Positions 52,449 to 64,000 of a DNA stretch of 64,000 nucleotides are shown piece by piece (the first letter of the stretch is position 1; the number at the start of each line of letters is the position of its first letter). A program made the translations under genes and the position numbers. Below the pieces are notes generated by a model, which searched no databases, was not told the DNA's origin, and worked only from the letters and a program-made list of their open reading frames with translations. Source of the stretch: Hymenolepis diminuta (lineage: Eukaryota > Platyhelminthes > Cestoda > Cyclophyllidea > Hymenolepididae); contig CAADRB010000002.1 of the NCBI GenBank assembly GCA_900708905.1, positions 4,347,544 to 4,411,543 of the forward strand, written 5' to 3'.

Positions 52449-55400
52449 TGTTTCAGCCTTTGAATATGTGGCAGCGTTGGTTTATCAAATAAACGCATAA
52501 CATAAGGATTCATAATTTGGGTCACTAAGTTGGTCATCGAAAAATTTATTCGATGAGGTCACTTAGTTTTTGTTCTATTCTTATTTTAAATTTGATTTTA
52601 ATTACTTTAAAGTAGAATAAATTAATGATGACACAAATCCAAGATTAATCGTCCATTATTTTAATTTTATTAATGGATCTAAATTTTTGATATTTATCAC
52701 AATTAATAAATCTTAAAAATCTGCTTCTTATGGATTATCATATGCAGGCATCCAAAATCCTGCCGCTTTCACGGATCTTAATTCAACGATGGTATGGTTC
52801 AACATGATTATATGAAGTAAAACTTTGTTAAATACAAGTGTATAACATATATAACACCCTCCTTTTACCATAAATTCAATCTCAAAGGTAATTTTGCTAA
52901 TGTGAAGAGTAATTTAAGTGCATTATATTTAATAACTCAAATTCAATTCAATTCCAAAATGGAGATTAAAATTGATACTGACGGACATTAAACATTCACA
53001 AATAGTATTTACTTAATCAGGATATTTTGGTGATCCTAAGTACCCAAAATTCACATCTAGAAGGCAACGTCGGTCAGATCATATTTCTATGTAAAATAAT
53101 ATAGCTTTGATGCTATGACTATAATGAACTATAAAGGACATTTGGATGTATTACTATGTGCTTGCGTAGGTGATTATTTCCCAAGCTATGTACCATAAGA
53201 ACATTTAATCCATCAGAGTGTATCATTTAATCTATCTATCAACTAAAATAAAGGGTATTCAACGCGTTATGAAACACTTGGAGAATGGATTACCTCGCGT
53301 TTCCAAATTTTATCTAGATCATTGCTAAGTCCTAAGGTCTTACTTATCTCGTCCTCGCAGAGACGCTTAATCCTACAATGACCTCAACCCTGGTGCGTCC
53401 TCAAGTTGTTTATCTTAATTTGCGGGATAAGTTAATTAAGATGAATGTCGCCTAACTCTACACTGACCTCAATTTCTCACACCTATGTCGGAAATCATTC
53501 CCTCTATTTACTCTATCACTCTTTTCTTTGAAACGATATAAACTCAAAAACCTACCTAATTAACGGTTACCGACCTCTATGCTTCTTCTCTCTATCTCTT
53601 CCCATCAATCGCTACCTTACTCTCTCGAATCTTCATCGTGGTTTGTTTAATAAAACTTGTCTGCGTTCTACTTTTAGAACTGTCGATCGCTGTTGCTGTC
53701 AGCTCTAGTGGCTACTCCCACACACTTATGTAGTTTTTGTGAAGTAAAACTTTTTCTGTGCTGTAGTGTAGCTAGGAGATCTGGTTCTGGTGCTATGATA
53801 TCATCTAACCACTAGATATCAGTTGACTTAGAGAGAAGATTAAGACAGTATACAGGTACTCCAAGGCAGTTTACTAACCTGTCAAATCCATTATATAGGA
53901 ATATAAGTTGTCTTCATATTACTGCTGTTTGGAGATCAAAATATCGAGCTGACAATGGTTTGTGTTCCGAATACTGCCAAAATATCAGGTGCAATGTGAT
54001 CTAGATTACTGATAAGGGCGATGGGTGACTTAGAGACAACTTGTGGGAATTAATTATCTCAAGACACAAGCATAAACTGTAGCTACGACCTTTGTTTTAT
54101 CGACCTTTTATTAATTTTGGTATAAGGTATAGTAATAAATAAAGAAATCTTTTACCAGTTGTAAATTGAGATCGGCCAGGCCTTACTTTGGAGCTTCTTA
54201 AACTCTGCTCCCGAACATTCAATCGAAAAAATGTTAACTATTCCATATGCATATAATTTGAAAGCACAAGATTTGCCCTTCTCGGACAGATTATTTAACA
54301 ACTTTAATGATTCCCTTAGGTGATAGGAGGTATTTAGTGCATTAATTAATTACTGCCAATTGGAATCTGCCATTATGATGCTAACCGAGAGTACCACCAA
54401 TCATCTTCCCGACTTTATTTAATAATTTAGTCCGTATAAATTGGTTAAATTTTCCATGTTCTGCGTTCCTCACTACACCAAGGGGGGAAAAGAAATTGTC
54501 AATACGGACACAAATTGAATACAACTTTATTTACTCAATAAACCATCGTCTTAGCCCAAATTAGTCCGAATTGCGACATTTAATTGAATATGAATATAAT
54601 ATTTAGGTCAGTAGTATTTACACGAAACTTAATGGGGCCAGACATTGATAAAAAGACATGAAATATTTTAAGTCCATGTGGGGGAATAGCATTTAAGAGA
54701 GAATCTTTTCTGTTCTGAGATTAATTGTATGAAAGAACAAATCTGCTTTGAATTCAACACTTATTTTATCACTCACCTGATTGCCTGTATTCTCAGACTT
54801 TATTAATTTATTCAGTCACGCACGGTCTCACGAAGAAGCGTTTGCTAATAAAACCTAATTTGTTTACCAACAAATTGGAGTGGCTTGCCGGCTGCCCCCT
54901 AACTGTTCTATCCACACGAGTGACCTGACTTAATTGCCTTCATCATTCGATGTGACCCTAGATCATACCACGTTCTATCAATTACCTTCCCATATGGTTC
55001 AGTTCTTGTACTATCTTCTTATTCGAACACCACTACTAGTTTAAGGATTAGTACATTTTATATACAACAATGGGCACCACAGTTTAATCATTTAAAATAC
55101 ACCAGATCCTCTTTAAAATTGTATTTTAAGTTTACTTACTGCTTAATTCCTAAAAGTAAAAATTTGAACTTAATCAGGACTACCTATTTCAGACCATTAG
55201 AAAATGAGTTGGAAATTGTAGCAACTAATGAACCAGATCTTGATTGTAGAAGCTAAAACTATGGCTAGCAGCTAATCACAGCAAACATGTTTTGGAGCAT
55301 AATACCGAGACCCTACTAGGCCAAATATATTGAACAAACCACGATGAGGATTGAAGGGAGTAAGTGTAAGATGAAGAACAAAGGACATGAAAGAAATGAC

Positions 55401-58400
55401 TGACAAGTGTATGCCGTGCGTATGTGACTGGAAAAACAAAGTTTATTTGAGTCACCTGGGCAAGGACACGGATGTGGTACGAATGCAAATGTACTATTGA
55501 ATAAAAAAGAGACCGTTATAGAATCGATAAACGGATTTGGACCTGACAGATCGTGATTTTGAGTCATAGGGTCATAATGACACCACAGTGGCCTCGCGGG
55601 CGAAAAACCAAAGTATTTTCTTTGATGATGTGAAAAGTAATTTTGGGAAATGTATAGTCATTCTTCAACATCATGAATGAATACTTCTTGCGTTAGAAAT
55701 ATTAAAAACAAGATCATCGTCAAGCAGTATCTGTCAAATTAACTTGCTACTTTTAAAGCTAAATTTAACTGATTAGTATTATTTGATTTATGAATAAGAT
55801 CAGTACCATTGTAAACTGTTAATGAAAAAATCACACTCTTATTCTAATATCAATATCGTCACTTTTAGAGTCAACACACGTAAGGGCAATGTTGTATCAC
55901 AAAACTAGCGGTGGCGTTAATGACGCTGTGATTTTTGTGATCCATTTGCCAATTAAAAGCCGACCTTCATCATAACGCCCAACTGAGTCTCAGTATGGAT
56001 TTAAACCACGTTAAGAGGCACTGATATTTAGAAATTAAAACAAACGCCCACGTTAATAATGTCCTTGCGTTATGCCTCACATTCCACTGACATTATTCAG
56101 TGCGGAAAAATCCTTAAGCTGTCTGATAAAAAGTATAATTCTCTCCGCACCATGAAAGATTGACATTGTTAATAACTTCTGCAAATGAAGTTCAGTGTGG
56201 ATAAGGTGAATTTATTTGCTAACATCCTGTGACATGACTGTTAATCTCACATGCATTAAGGGAAGACCAGTAAAATCTCTGAAAATTAAGGTAGCAGTTT
56301 ACAAAGTGAAAATTATTTAGCTTACTATGTGTGTTCTTAATATAATTTGGGGAGACTTTTATTCAAAAGCTTGCAACTCAAATTATAAATTAGAGTCCAA
56401 TAAAGGATGACCGCATCAGTGGTATTTGATTAGTAGCCGATGTTGCAAAATAATGAAACCCACACTAAATTAGTATCTCTTGTTTTTCCCTCCTGCGGTA
56501 CAGAAGTAGTAGGAAATTGGTATACTTTGGAAGATGATGTCACTTTCTGAGTTCAAAATAAAGTTATCATCGAGTTTGTTTACAAGTCTTGCTGAACACA
56601 CTGAATCCGCTGACCTTGAATAGGTCCTGATCTGTCATTGCGCATAATATTGCAGGAGCATAGCAAAACCTCCTACTTTATTAATACAAAGTTAGTGATG
56701 CCAAATGAGTTCTAGCAATCGCGTTTTCGTCCTCCCTTACTGTCATGCAGATTGGAGGATTTTAAGTGTGTAACAAATCCTTTTCTTATTTATTCAGTCT
56801 GTTACCGTTCAAACGTCAGTTTTATCCGCTCAATTGCTTGACATCTGCTTACCAAAATAAATTTTTCAAAGTCGACTTTGCACTCAGCAATTCATATTTG
56901 AAAAAAATGGATTAATGGGAGATTTCTTCTTATTTAGAATGTTCCTTTATATTCTCACAATTAAAATGATGCTAAGATAAGATAAGATAAGTTTACCAAT
57001 GTTAGCAGTTGTAGAGCAAAACAAATTTCGTAGTCTGGGTTAAAACTGGTAACAAATATCGTACTGGTGATTTTAAAAGTAGCCCAATTGCTAAAACATT
57101 TCGCAACGTAACCGGAGTTCATTTCATTTTTTGGTTGCGTCTATTTGACAAAAGGTGCCTGTTAAATACCCTTTATTCTCCTTTTACATAACAAATATAT
57201 GGAAAAAATGAGTTGCACTTTATTTGAGACAAAATTTAATAGGGATCAGCCACTAGTGAGAATGAGACGACTCGGGGGTGTACAAAATCAGGTCATCTTT
57301 TAATTAACGCAGAACAGAGGCGTGGTCGTTTTCAGAGGGTTCCAAAAAACGTGATTAGTTTGCCAATTCGTTCCTCATTTATTTCTTCATGCGTTTTAAT
57401 AATCTCTAGATTGTGTGTATGTACCTTTCTGCACTATCCTCCAATGGTTTGGCCACACTTTGACATTTCTTATATGCAATAAATAAAGAAGCGCCAAAAT
57501 AACTAAACTCTCCTCTGGTTATATTTCTATGTTTTCTGTCTTGGATTTATCGATTTAAACCACAATCAGTTTACTTTTAAGTGAATAAGAAGAGAAAGCC
57601 CAAATCTCTGTCCTCACACTTTATTGACACCGCTTACTTAAAGGCGAGGCTTCGAAAGATAAGCTACATATTACTGGCTTAATTATTGAAGGGAAGGATC
57701 GGTTGCAAAATGGTAGTTTCAGCGGATTTATTTATCCGATATATAAGAGAGCATTAAACATACTCATGTGTATGTAATGAACGAAAGCAAAAGAAGCTGC
57801 AATTTAGGCCAACAGAGGTCAATCAGTTTTATAATCAGACTGAATGAAGGCCAGAAACTAATAGCTTTACAGCCATACAGTCAAAACAGGTTACTGCTCT
57901 AACCCAGAGACAAGATTTTTAATTTCATGCATTATAATCATGTGCACGTCACTAGCACTAAATAGTATAATAAATACTTAATGTTTTTAAAAAAGCATAC
58001 TTGAAAGGTTTCGGAATTGCTTCTTTAATTGGCATATGAACATTTGTGTGAATTAAATTATTGATTAGTTAAATCGGGGACCATCAAAACAAGTTTTTGC
58101 GTTATGTGCTTCCATGTTAATAATCGATGAGTTTTCAACCTATCTAATTTGTCAACTATTTATGCTTGTAAGACAACTCTCACTGCACACGCTCGTAACC
58201 CCGACTTCATTTGTGACTTGTTATTGATGCATTCTTTCATGCGTGACTCCGTTATTTGATAGTCGGTGAGACCTAATTCTATTTAATGTATTTCATTGTA
58301 TTCCATCTACCAAACTTTGGGATGGCTGTCGCCACCTTAACATCGATGTTAGACTCCGACCTACTATTAATGACCGACAGTTAATTTCATTAACACAATT

Positions 58401-59418
58401 CAATCTTTTTGGAAATAACCTTGCTAATAATCGTTATGCTTGTAGTGGTTTACAATTCCCTCAAAAATGTCAATTCCTATTTCAGCTGATCCTGGAGAAT
58501 GTAATTTTCACATATTCTTCAAAAGTACGTTTGAACTTAACGCCCACACATGTGCATTGACATCTCAAATGTGATTTAATTCATCGTCCCTAGAATTTCA
58601 CCTCATGACGGATACCCAGCATACAATAAAGTCTTTAGCTTTCTACCTTATTCCGGTTGCTCTGTCAAACAGATTTATTTCCCTAAAAGTGATTCCTTTT
58701 CCATCCTTCTTATATAAGCGAGTTTGGTGCACATGATGCACTCCAATACGGCATGAACCCACTCTTCCATCTTTTCGCCTGAACTTACACGCTGTGCCCA
58801 ATTGAGCTCTTCAACTAGCGGTCTCTATCTTTTCCCTATCTCGCTTTGTGGTGAATATAGGTAGTAATTAGAAGATAAATAGTAGTATATCTATGGAATC
58901 AGGAGGATTTCTGGTTAAACCCTCCTTACAGGTATTAAACATCTCTAAGGGCAAATTTTTTAACTCTCTTTTACCTTAGACATCTATTAAATCATACGCA
59001 CTTTAAACTGCATTACTTCTGACGCATGTTACGAAACTCCGCAGTTGATCTTAATTACTCTGATATCCCCAATCGAATCCTGCTTTAAAAAAAAAACTCC
59101 CAACAGAAATGCAAACATTCATTCCTTCGCCATTTTTTGACTCTGGATCAAGTTGCACCAATTTATTCCCCTCACTTCACTCAATTGATGTTCAACTTAC
59201 ACTTTTATACGAAATAGATTTAGCCGTTACTTGGTTGCTAAATATTTCCGCTCCTCACTGTTCTCCCTTTCTCTCAAGTTAAGCCAACCAACATTTAATT
59301 AGTCTATTTAATTTCATATCACTTCAAGTTAGGAAAGACGCAGGCCTTACCTCAATAATCATACCTGATTCGTTCCAATTGTCCTTCTCTATTATGTTCC
59401 CAAATCCTATTCCACGGC
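52449..59418. other. Intergenic DNA between CASP and EXOSC10
   Basis: No supported gene. About 80-120 bp upstream of the CASP start (52527-52568) is an imperfect inverted repeat (CTAAGT…CATCGAA / TTCGATG…ACTTAG) that may belong to its promoter. The overlapping minus-strand frames at 55276-55567 are hydrophobic and unrecognised. Confidence 0.45.
56975..56991 (+). repeat. (GATAA)3 short tandem repeat
   Basis: Three tandem GATAA units (AGATAAGATAAGATAAG). Each unit contains a GATA-factor core motif, but position alone does not show function. Confidence 0.6.
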
Positions 59419-59424
59419 TTTATT
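59419..59424 (-). terminator. Poly(A) signal AATAAA for EXOSC10
   Basis: Read on the minus strand, AATAAA lies about 155 bases past the TGA stop at 59579-59581, in AT-rich DNA. It is the first canonical signal downstream of the gene. Confidence 0.6.
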
Positions 59425-59578
59425 TTAAATATTAATTATTAAACAATAGATGAAATGCGGTAATTTAAGCTGATATTTTTAATTCAATTGACAAAATAAG
59501 AATACAGGAACTAAATACACAACGCGAGCATGCCCTTTGCCTTCACTGTGCATTTTGCATCCGCACATCTCATTTTGT

Positions 59579-62500
59579 TCAACTCTAAAAAAGCAAAGCA
59601 AAATCGGTTAGATAACGATATTACTCATATGAAATTAGTAGAAGGTGAGCTTACTTGAGCCTGAGGAGAGGGGAAGGTAGTAGGGCAGCGGGAGAAGGAC
59701 TTATTTCTGCCGCCTCGGCCACGACCACCTCGATATATCCCACGACGAGAGGGGGTCGAACTCTGTCGTTGAGCGTTGGTGGGGATCTTTAAGCGATGGG
59801 CCGATTCGGGAGAGCCAGAACCGGCCCTCGACGCTTCATCGTCAACTGTCAAATCAATTGAGTCAGAAGTCACAGATTGCGAGTTCACAAGCGGAGGTTG
59901 AGATGTTCCCTTTGGAGGCTTTCTGATCTACACAAATAAACAGAAATAAATGATGAGTCCAATAAACATACAAAGGGCAAGTCCGTTTTTGAGTAAAAAT
60001 GAACCTTGAGGTCTCTCAAGATGACAACACCATTTTCAACACAGTCTTCTTCATTATCGTCCCCAGGAATGTTGATGGGTTGACTGAGTTTGGAACCAAC
60101 TCTCTGTTGCTTATTCTGTTGCTGTTCACGTTGTTGACGCTTACGAGCGAGGTTTGCCATGGCGTGAGATTGGGCCGAACGACCGGCAGCGAATTTTGCT
60201 CCCAAACTCGCAACTTCAACCTCTTCAGCTAAAGAATGAATAAAAAAATCAATAAGCCGAAAGACTGAAACATCACTAATATTTATGGTCTACTGCGACC
60301 GTAATGTAACCTAGACCTTGCCAGGTTACAAAATGTTAACTCTTCCTTAATCGATTCACTCCAGCTATCTAAATTCAGCACATCGATGTTCACCGTGCCC
60401 GATCTACGACATCCCTCAATTGAGTTGTCTAAAAATTTGTCTCAATTATTTAACCCCTACATTTTAAGTTACACTCTGTTCCGTCCATACAATATTAAAA
60501 ACATACTATCCACGAGATGATTTCTTTACTCCAACCATCTACATTCTGTATTCTTGGAAGGACAAGGTGGCTCCTAAGATATTACAGGACGTGTGGTCTA
60601 AATAGATCTTAATTAAGATATATTACATAGATAATGCAAATAAAAATAAAAGGATAAATTTTATAAGATGGACGGAAAATTGAACATAAGGAAAAAGAAA
60701 CAAATATTATCGATGGTGAAATGGTATCCATCTTACCCAGGCCTCATGACTACTAACACCCCACCAAATGCGGTAGTGGCCGATGACTATGTAGTCTGAT
60801 CTAGCTGATGGCCACATCTCCCAGTTCGCCCTCTCCTTCGTTCCAACAAGGATGCGGGTCGACTTCTAATACGCTTAGAGCCCATAATTAAAATTACCAT
60901 CAAAATTACTAAATGGCATAGGCTAAATTAGAGGAATGTTTCTTTGGAAAGGTATCTCTTGACGTTCCTTATAAATGTCTCAAATATACTAAGGCTTAGC
61001 TTGTCGCTATAACATTTAAAACAACTCTCAATGGAGACTAACTATCACGTGTCAGAATGTCACCCTAAATCTTTACAGTAAGTGTATCTTCAAGAAATTT
61101 TTCAAGTGATGCCTATTGCAGAAGAGAGAACTTTTTGAAATGACAGCACATATTCTACCAAAATTGAGTAGTGAACGGCTAAAAATCCCAAAATTCCATG
61201 GATCAAAATCCCCTATCCTCTATTACAATTAAAGGCAAAAATCCATGGGTTCGCTTGTCCGAATAATGTAATGTAAATTAGCTTTACGAATAAAACGGCT
61301 CATTACATTTTATTATATTAAACAGGGACCGAAACAATTACTTGAAGTTCTTCGAAGATGCTAATAAAACTAGGAAAAGAGTTCACACAAAACCAAGCAT
61401 AAGAGCAAGAATGACAGTAACCAATCAATGCATACAATTCGACAAAAAAAAACCAACAGAGGATAACACAGAAGTGCTGGTAGGTAATTGGGTCAGAATA
61501 TTAAGATGTATTTCAGAATTACAGAATGAGGAACAACAAAACCTCATCTGCGATGTTTTAAATCTTCAAAAAAAAACAAAGCAAGTTTATCCAAATATTG
61601 CTTTCAATCCTAAGTAAACGAACTCAAGACGATATTAAGATGAAAGATACCTTTAAGAACTAATTAAGAGCTTCTCTTCGAAATCAAAAGAACAATGCAT
61701 CTGCTATCCTAATTCGCTATTTATAAACACATTGTATACTTAAAAGAAAATGCTCACAAATGCCGTAAGGCAAGTTAAACACTAAAACACACAAGTGATT
61801 TGAATGACCTTAATTATCATTAAATAATCATGACCCTGGTCAATATAGACACAAAAACGGAATATTCCATCGTAAATATTTTTGTTAGGGGTTCAGATTC
61901 ACAAGTTACAAATGAACTTAATCTTTAAGGTAAAAAGTAGCCCAATGAGGGAAATTAAAAATTAGAAGCAGTAAGTTCTTTTGATTCCCAGATTCTTCCT
62001 CTTTCTCCCATTATTAAAAATATAGCGCTTCTAGCATTTAGATACCTTCCCATAACAAATATTTTAAACTATTCTTGTTTTGTCATAGGCAATGGGAAAA
62101 ATTCCCAAGTTCGTTAAGATAAATGTCACCAACACTTGACTTGAGTATAGGGAAAGTAAACTGGAGCCGTTCTTATGAGAAACCCGAATTCTGCCATCAC
62201 TCATCCTGGATAGAAGTAAAAAGAACGATTGGTCATCCACATTACCGCCTGTTCAACTACTACGCTACCGGTACCCTAAGCTCATCTTGGACTGATGATA
62301 GAATTCCGGAGCCTCCATGATTGGAAACTCGCTTATTGGCAATTGTTAATCAGTGCGATAGCCACTGAAAACCGCTATACCACTAAAAAAAGCTTCAAAA
62401 ATTTACATACCTAGAGTGAGTTTGACTGGAGAAGACAGCTCTTCTGTACTCAAAGTTTCCGAAGGTTTGTAGAGAGGATCTTCAATGCTATTAAAATCAG

Positions 62501-63766
62501 CCAAATCAGGTTGACGGCCATTTTCACTGTCAATAACGACATTTGGAACATTTGAAACTTGCATTGGTGCAAGGTAGTTTGCAATCTAAAATAAAACAGA
62601 AAACGCTAGCGATACAAATAGCATTGAAGATGGTAACAAGGAGAGATTTAACACTTACACCAACTACATATTTGTGCTCAGGATAATATGGTGATGACTG
62701 GTGGTACCAATTATTCGAACCTCCATCATAACCGCCCACTTGCGTGCAATACAAGGGATAGGATGAAGGCTTGATATTGAATTCTAGATTATAAATGAAG
62801 CAGTAGAATTGAGTTTTAAAGAGGGGACAGTAATTAACGTTCATCCCCGTGTATACCTTGAAGACGTTTTTGGGTAGGTGTATGAGGAACAGAAATAGAC
62901 TTATCAGCAATAGGTATTTCATGCGGAGCAGAGCGAGACGCTGTGGTGCTTGAGAATTTAGCACCTTCTTCAATTTTAGCCTCAAATTTGACCCTGTCTT
63001 CATCAATTTCCTGAGGATAAAAGCCATAGTATCATTAAGATTATAGTCAAATGATAGAAGAATGCGTCTAAAACGTACACCAACCTTTTCAACGTGTTTG
63101 CCCTCTCTAGCGTCCATCACAACTTTGTGGAAATCCATAAGATATTTGTTGACCATAATAGGAATGGGATTACAACAAGCCAGCAAACCATTTGGTTCCC
63201 TATAACACAAAATAAAAACAAGATAATCAAAGTTCAAAGGGGTGGCGTCTAGATTGAGGTGACTTACTTGGGTAATCTCTCGGCAATATTGTGCAACATA
63301 TGGTTGGGAAGAACAAACCTGAAAGAAAAACATGGGGACAATGAATTGACAAATTGGGTGAGTAGAGCCAATGCCTAATAAACGGGACATACCCATTGCT
63401 CTCATCCTCAGTTCGACCAATAGAATCTCGCAGGAGGCAGAGATGTTTCAAAGCATAAGCCTGTCGTTTGTTCAATGTCTTGCAGAAATCACCATGAGAC
63501 TTCTCAAGATAACCCAAAGGGTTCACTCGAGGTTTCTTGTAAATCTACACAAGAGGAAGGAATCAAAAGGTGTTAACATATGAGAAACAGCATACGAGAT
63601 ATCAACTGGTGATGATGAACTTACTCGATGACATAGGCGACAGCTGCGTTTCAGAACCTCCATAAGGAGACCATTCTCATAAAGTTGAGCTCGCAATTTC
63701 TCAGCCACATAGAGGAGGTAATGTGTGTCGGATCGTGCGTACGCAATCAACTTCTCACTTAATGGC
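59579..63766 (-). CDS. EXOSC10: Nuclear exosome 3'-5' exoribonuclease EXOSC10/RRP6, 3' part
   Basis: Ten exons join in frame to the last 471 residues: 63766-63625, 63544-63393, 63318-63268, 63199-63085, 63010-62857, 62783-62659, 62585-62411, 60228-60005, 59927-59655, 59584-59579. The 5' exons lie beyond the window. EXOSC10 is the DEDD-Y exonuclease of the nuclear RNA exosome, processing rRNA, snoRNA and aberrant transcripts. The first exon here ends the nuclease domain with RPLSEKLIAYARSDTHYLLY, keeping the catalytic Tyr and Asp of the Y-x3-D motif. The HRDC domain follows (GRTEDESNGFVLPNHMLHNI, LPKEPNGLLACCNPIPIMV). Then come a Tyr/Gly/Ser-rich segment not obvious in vertebrate homologues, a basic Gln-rich stretch (ARKRQQREQQQNKQQR), an acidic IDLTVDD motif and a basic RG-rich tail (RGIYRGGRGRGGRNKS) likely to aid RNA binding or nuclear targeting. 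The last exon encodes only Ser-stop. Eight of nine introns are 68-80 nt; the other is 2182 nt. Confidence 0.95.
60229..62410 (-). other. Large EXOSC10 intron with GC-richer patch
   Basis: At 2182 nt this is the only long intron of the visible gene. A GC-richer patch at about 60720-60890 carries an open minus-strand frame with many Trp (ILVGTKERANWEMW, HYRIWWGVSSHE) that I do not recognise; it may be an old repeat. A plus-strand open frame lies at 61342-61617. No splice-compatible EXOSC10 exon was found inside. Confidence 0.7.
61342..61617 (+). CDS. Possible nested 91-codon open frame in the EXOSC10 intron
   Basis: This frame lies antisense to EXOSC10. It is open further upstream to an AACAG that could be a splice acceptor (61320-61324), reading DRNNYLKFFEDANKTRKR before the basic stretch. 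The C-terminal half (NWVRILRCISELQNEEQQNL…VLNLQKK) could form amphipathic helices. Composition is polar and charged, unlike the hydrophobic chance frames elsewhere. No family is recognised, and a 91-codon frame can occur by chance here. It may be part of a nested gene or a transposon relic. Confidence 0.25.
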   Translation: MKFFEDANKTRKRVHTKPSIRARMTVTNQCIQFDKKKPTEDNTEVLVGNWVRILRCISELQNEEQQNLICDVLNLQKKTKQVYPNIAFNPK

Positions 63767-64000
63767 CTTAAATGCAGATAAAATGCGGATTTATTGGTAA
63801 TTGATCAATTCTTGACATAACGCTTTAGGCGTCTGATAACAAGTGATATAAATTTACCTCGAGATAACTCTCAGAAAGAGAGCCATATGGTGTGAAAAAA
63901 AACAAAAAAAAAAATCAACTGATCTCACCGGAATACTCCGTGGTCAAGGTTTTACGTCCTCATAAGGTAGCTGCTTAGTTACCTTTCAAGAAACATCTAA
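63767..64000 (-). other. EXOSC10 intron sequence at the window edge
   Basis: The acceptor TTTAAG ends at 63767 and requires the missing upstream exon to end two bases into a codon, completed to Arg. A candidate donor after …GTATTCCG at about 63931 fits that phase, but the frame before it meets a stop within eight codons and does not match the family. The preceding exon therefore probably lies outside the window. An A-rich run on the plus strand (63895-63914) is low complexity. Confidence 0.55.

Noticed and set aside
62530..63420. 296-codon minus-strand open frame over the EXOSC10 exons
   Set aside because: It reads through introns and translates several exons in the wrong frame. The true exons, recognised by family motifs and splice sites, use different frames; only the stretch around LLACCNPIPIMV is shared.

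Overview
This window is eukaryotic nuclear DNA. It is AT-rich, the genes are split by many small GT-AG introns, and there are mariner-type transposons and tRNA-derived SINE-like repeats. Two conserved genes can be reconstructed exon by exon. Most of their introns fall in a narrow 66-80 nt class, with one of 30 nt and one of 44 nt. Very small introns, strong AT bias and lineage-specific tails on conserved proteins suggest a parasitic flatworm, perhaps an AT-rich tapeworm such as a hymenolepidid. That placement is inference; no rRNA or mitochondrial marker is present to prove it.

Layout. Positions 1-367 are an assembly gap, followed at 373-417 by a perfect 45-bp palindrome. From there to about 40.3 kb I find no convincing protein-coding gene. 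This gene-poor part holds a GC-richer promoter-like patch near 24.1 kb, two copies of one mariner element in inverted orientation (25.8-26.8 kb and 28.25-29.54 kb), a GC-rich patch with a heat-shock-element-like motif near 35.15 kb, and a SINE-like repeat at 37.4-37.6 kb. A complete single-coding-exon gene for an unrecognised 221-residue protein lies at 40392-41057 (+). It is followed by CASP (46565-52448, minus strand, 12 coding exons, 645 residues), a Golgi coiled-coil protein with a C-terminal membrane anchor. At the right end is the 3' part of EXOSC10/RRP6 (59579-63766, minus strand, 10 exons), the nuclear exosome 3'-5' exoribonuclease, whose 5' exons lie beyond the window.

The three genes have unrelated jobs (unknown; Golgi traffic; nuclear RNA decay) and nothing suggests co-regulation. 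CASP and EXOSC10 are tandem on the minus strand, about 7.1 kb apart; the 221-residue gene converges on CASP. The most unusual structure is the mariner pair: two 985-bp inverted arms of equal length, identical where I compared them except for seven mismatches confined to the two extreme ends, and sharing the same disabling stops. That pattern points to gene conversion between the arms, or an assembly effect, and would give a long double-stranded RNA if transcribed.
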